DNA from: DATKMG01 sp035541995
GTDB lineage: Bacteria; Acidobacteriota; Terriglobia; Versatilivoradales; Versatilivoraceae
Assembly: GCA_035541995.1 (NCBI GenBank)
Contig: DATKMG010000358.1
Span: forward strand, 1-5,832
DNA: 5,832 nucleotides
Direction: 5' to 3'
The translations under genes were made by a program, and so were the position numbers. Positions 5,702 through 5,832 of the stretch are shown here, piece after piece (the stretch's first letter is position 1; every line of letters starts with the position of its first letter). Under the pieces are notes generated by a model that was not told the DNA's origin, did no database searches, and worked only from the letters and a program-made list of their open reading frames with translations.

Positions 5702-5832
5702 CTGGTCTCCCGATATCGGGGGCTCACAGAAGAGACGCACATGACGGACTAGTGACTATTGTGTCACCGCATCACGTGAAGGAACAAAGAGATCTGACCC
5801 TATGCCCCACCTTCGAAGAACGAGACCTGGCC
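5702..5832. other. Noncoding right end, no supportable gene
   Basis: After the exolyase stop codon there is a palindrome CCCGATATCGGG (5709-5720) and a small inverted repeat GTGAC/GTCAC (5752-5756 and 5763-5767, six-base loop). Neither is followed by a T-run, so no standard intrinsic terminator is evident. An ATG at 5802 opens ten codons to the edge, but the nearest AAGGAA (5779-5784) is too far upstream to support it. The next gene, if any, begins beyond the window. Confidence 0.55.
5709..5720. repeat. 12-base perfect palindrome CCCGATATCGGG downstream of the operon
   Basis: It lies seven bases after the exolyase stop codon (TAG, 5699-5701). As RNA it could form a short stem with an AUAU loop, extended by one G-U and one G-C pair. 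It could slow 3' exonuclease decay or be a weak terminator, but there is no U-tract, so no termination role is claimed. Confidence 0.4.

Noticed and set aside
5709..5722. Rho-independent terminator after the exolyase-like gene
   Set aside because: The palindrome gives only a short stem and is followed by GGCTCACAG rather than a T-run.
5802..5832. Start of a new plus-strand gene (ATG CCC CAC CTT ...)
   Set aside because: Only ten codons are visible, the only purine-rich motif is about 17 bases upstream, and the residues are not diagnostic.

Overview
The window comes from a Gram-negative bacterium of the plant-polysaccharide-degrading kind. A soil or sediment Acidobacteriota, Verrucomicrobiota or Planctomycetota lineage would fit, but nothing here fixes the phylum. 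The evidence is the set of exported carbohydrate-active enzymes, one Tat-type leader, good AAGGAG-type ribosome binding sites and moderately high GC. There is no RNA gene, CRISPR array, complete insertion sequence or phage gene.

Layout: two gene pairs diverge from a 184-base intergenic region (1265-1448). Leftward (minus strand) lies a complete cytoplasmic NAD-dependent decarboxylating dehydrogenase of the tartrate/D-malate type (1264-194, TTG start). It is followed after 10 bases by the first 61 codons of a Tat-exported protein that runs off the left edge. Rightward (plus strand) lie a secreted GH59 galactocerebrosidase-like beta-galactosidase (1449-3383) and a secreted rhamnogalacturonan exolyase-like protein of the PcRGLX/YetA (PL26-related) type (3380-5701). 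These two overlap by four bases (ATGA) and are almost certainly translated from one message. The last 131 bases hold no supportable gene.

How the genes may work together: the rightward pair looks like a small two-enzyme unit for a galactose-decorated polysaccharide. The GH59 enzyme would remove terminal beta-galactose and the exolyase-like enzyme would attack a rhamnogalacturonan-type backbone. That substrate pairing is inferred from families and gene coupling. The leftward dehydrogenase would handle a small C4 hydroxy-dicarboxylate (tartrate or D-malate), which also fits plant material, but no direct metabolic link to the rightward pair can be read from the sequence.

The most notable features are a bacterial protein colinear with animal galactocerebrosidase across all three domains, its apparent loss of the loop that carries a substrate-contacting arginine and a disulfide cysteine in the animal enzyme, and its translational coupling to a pectin-type exolyase homologue.
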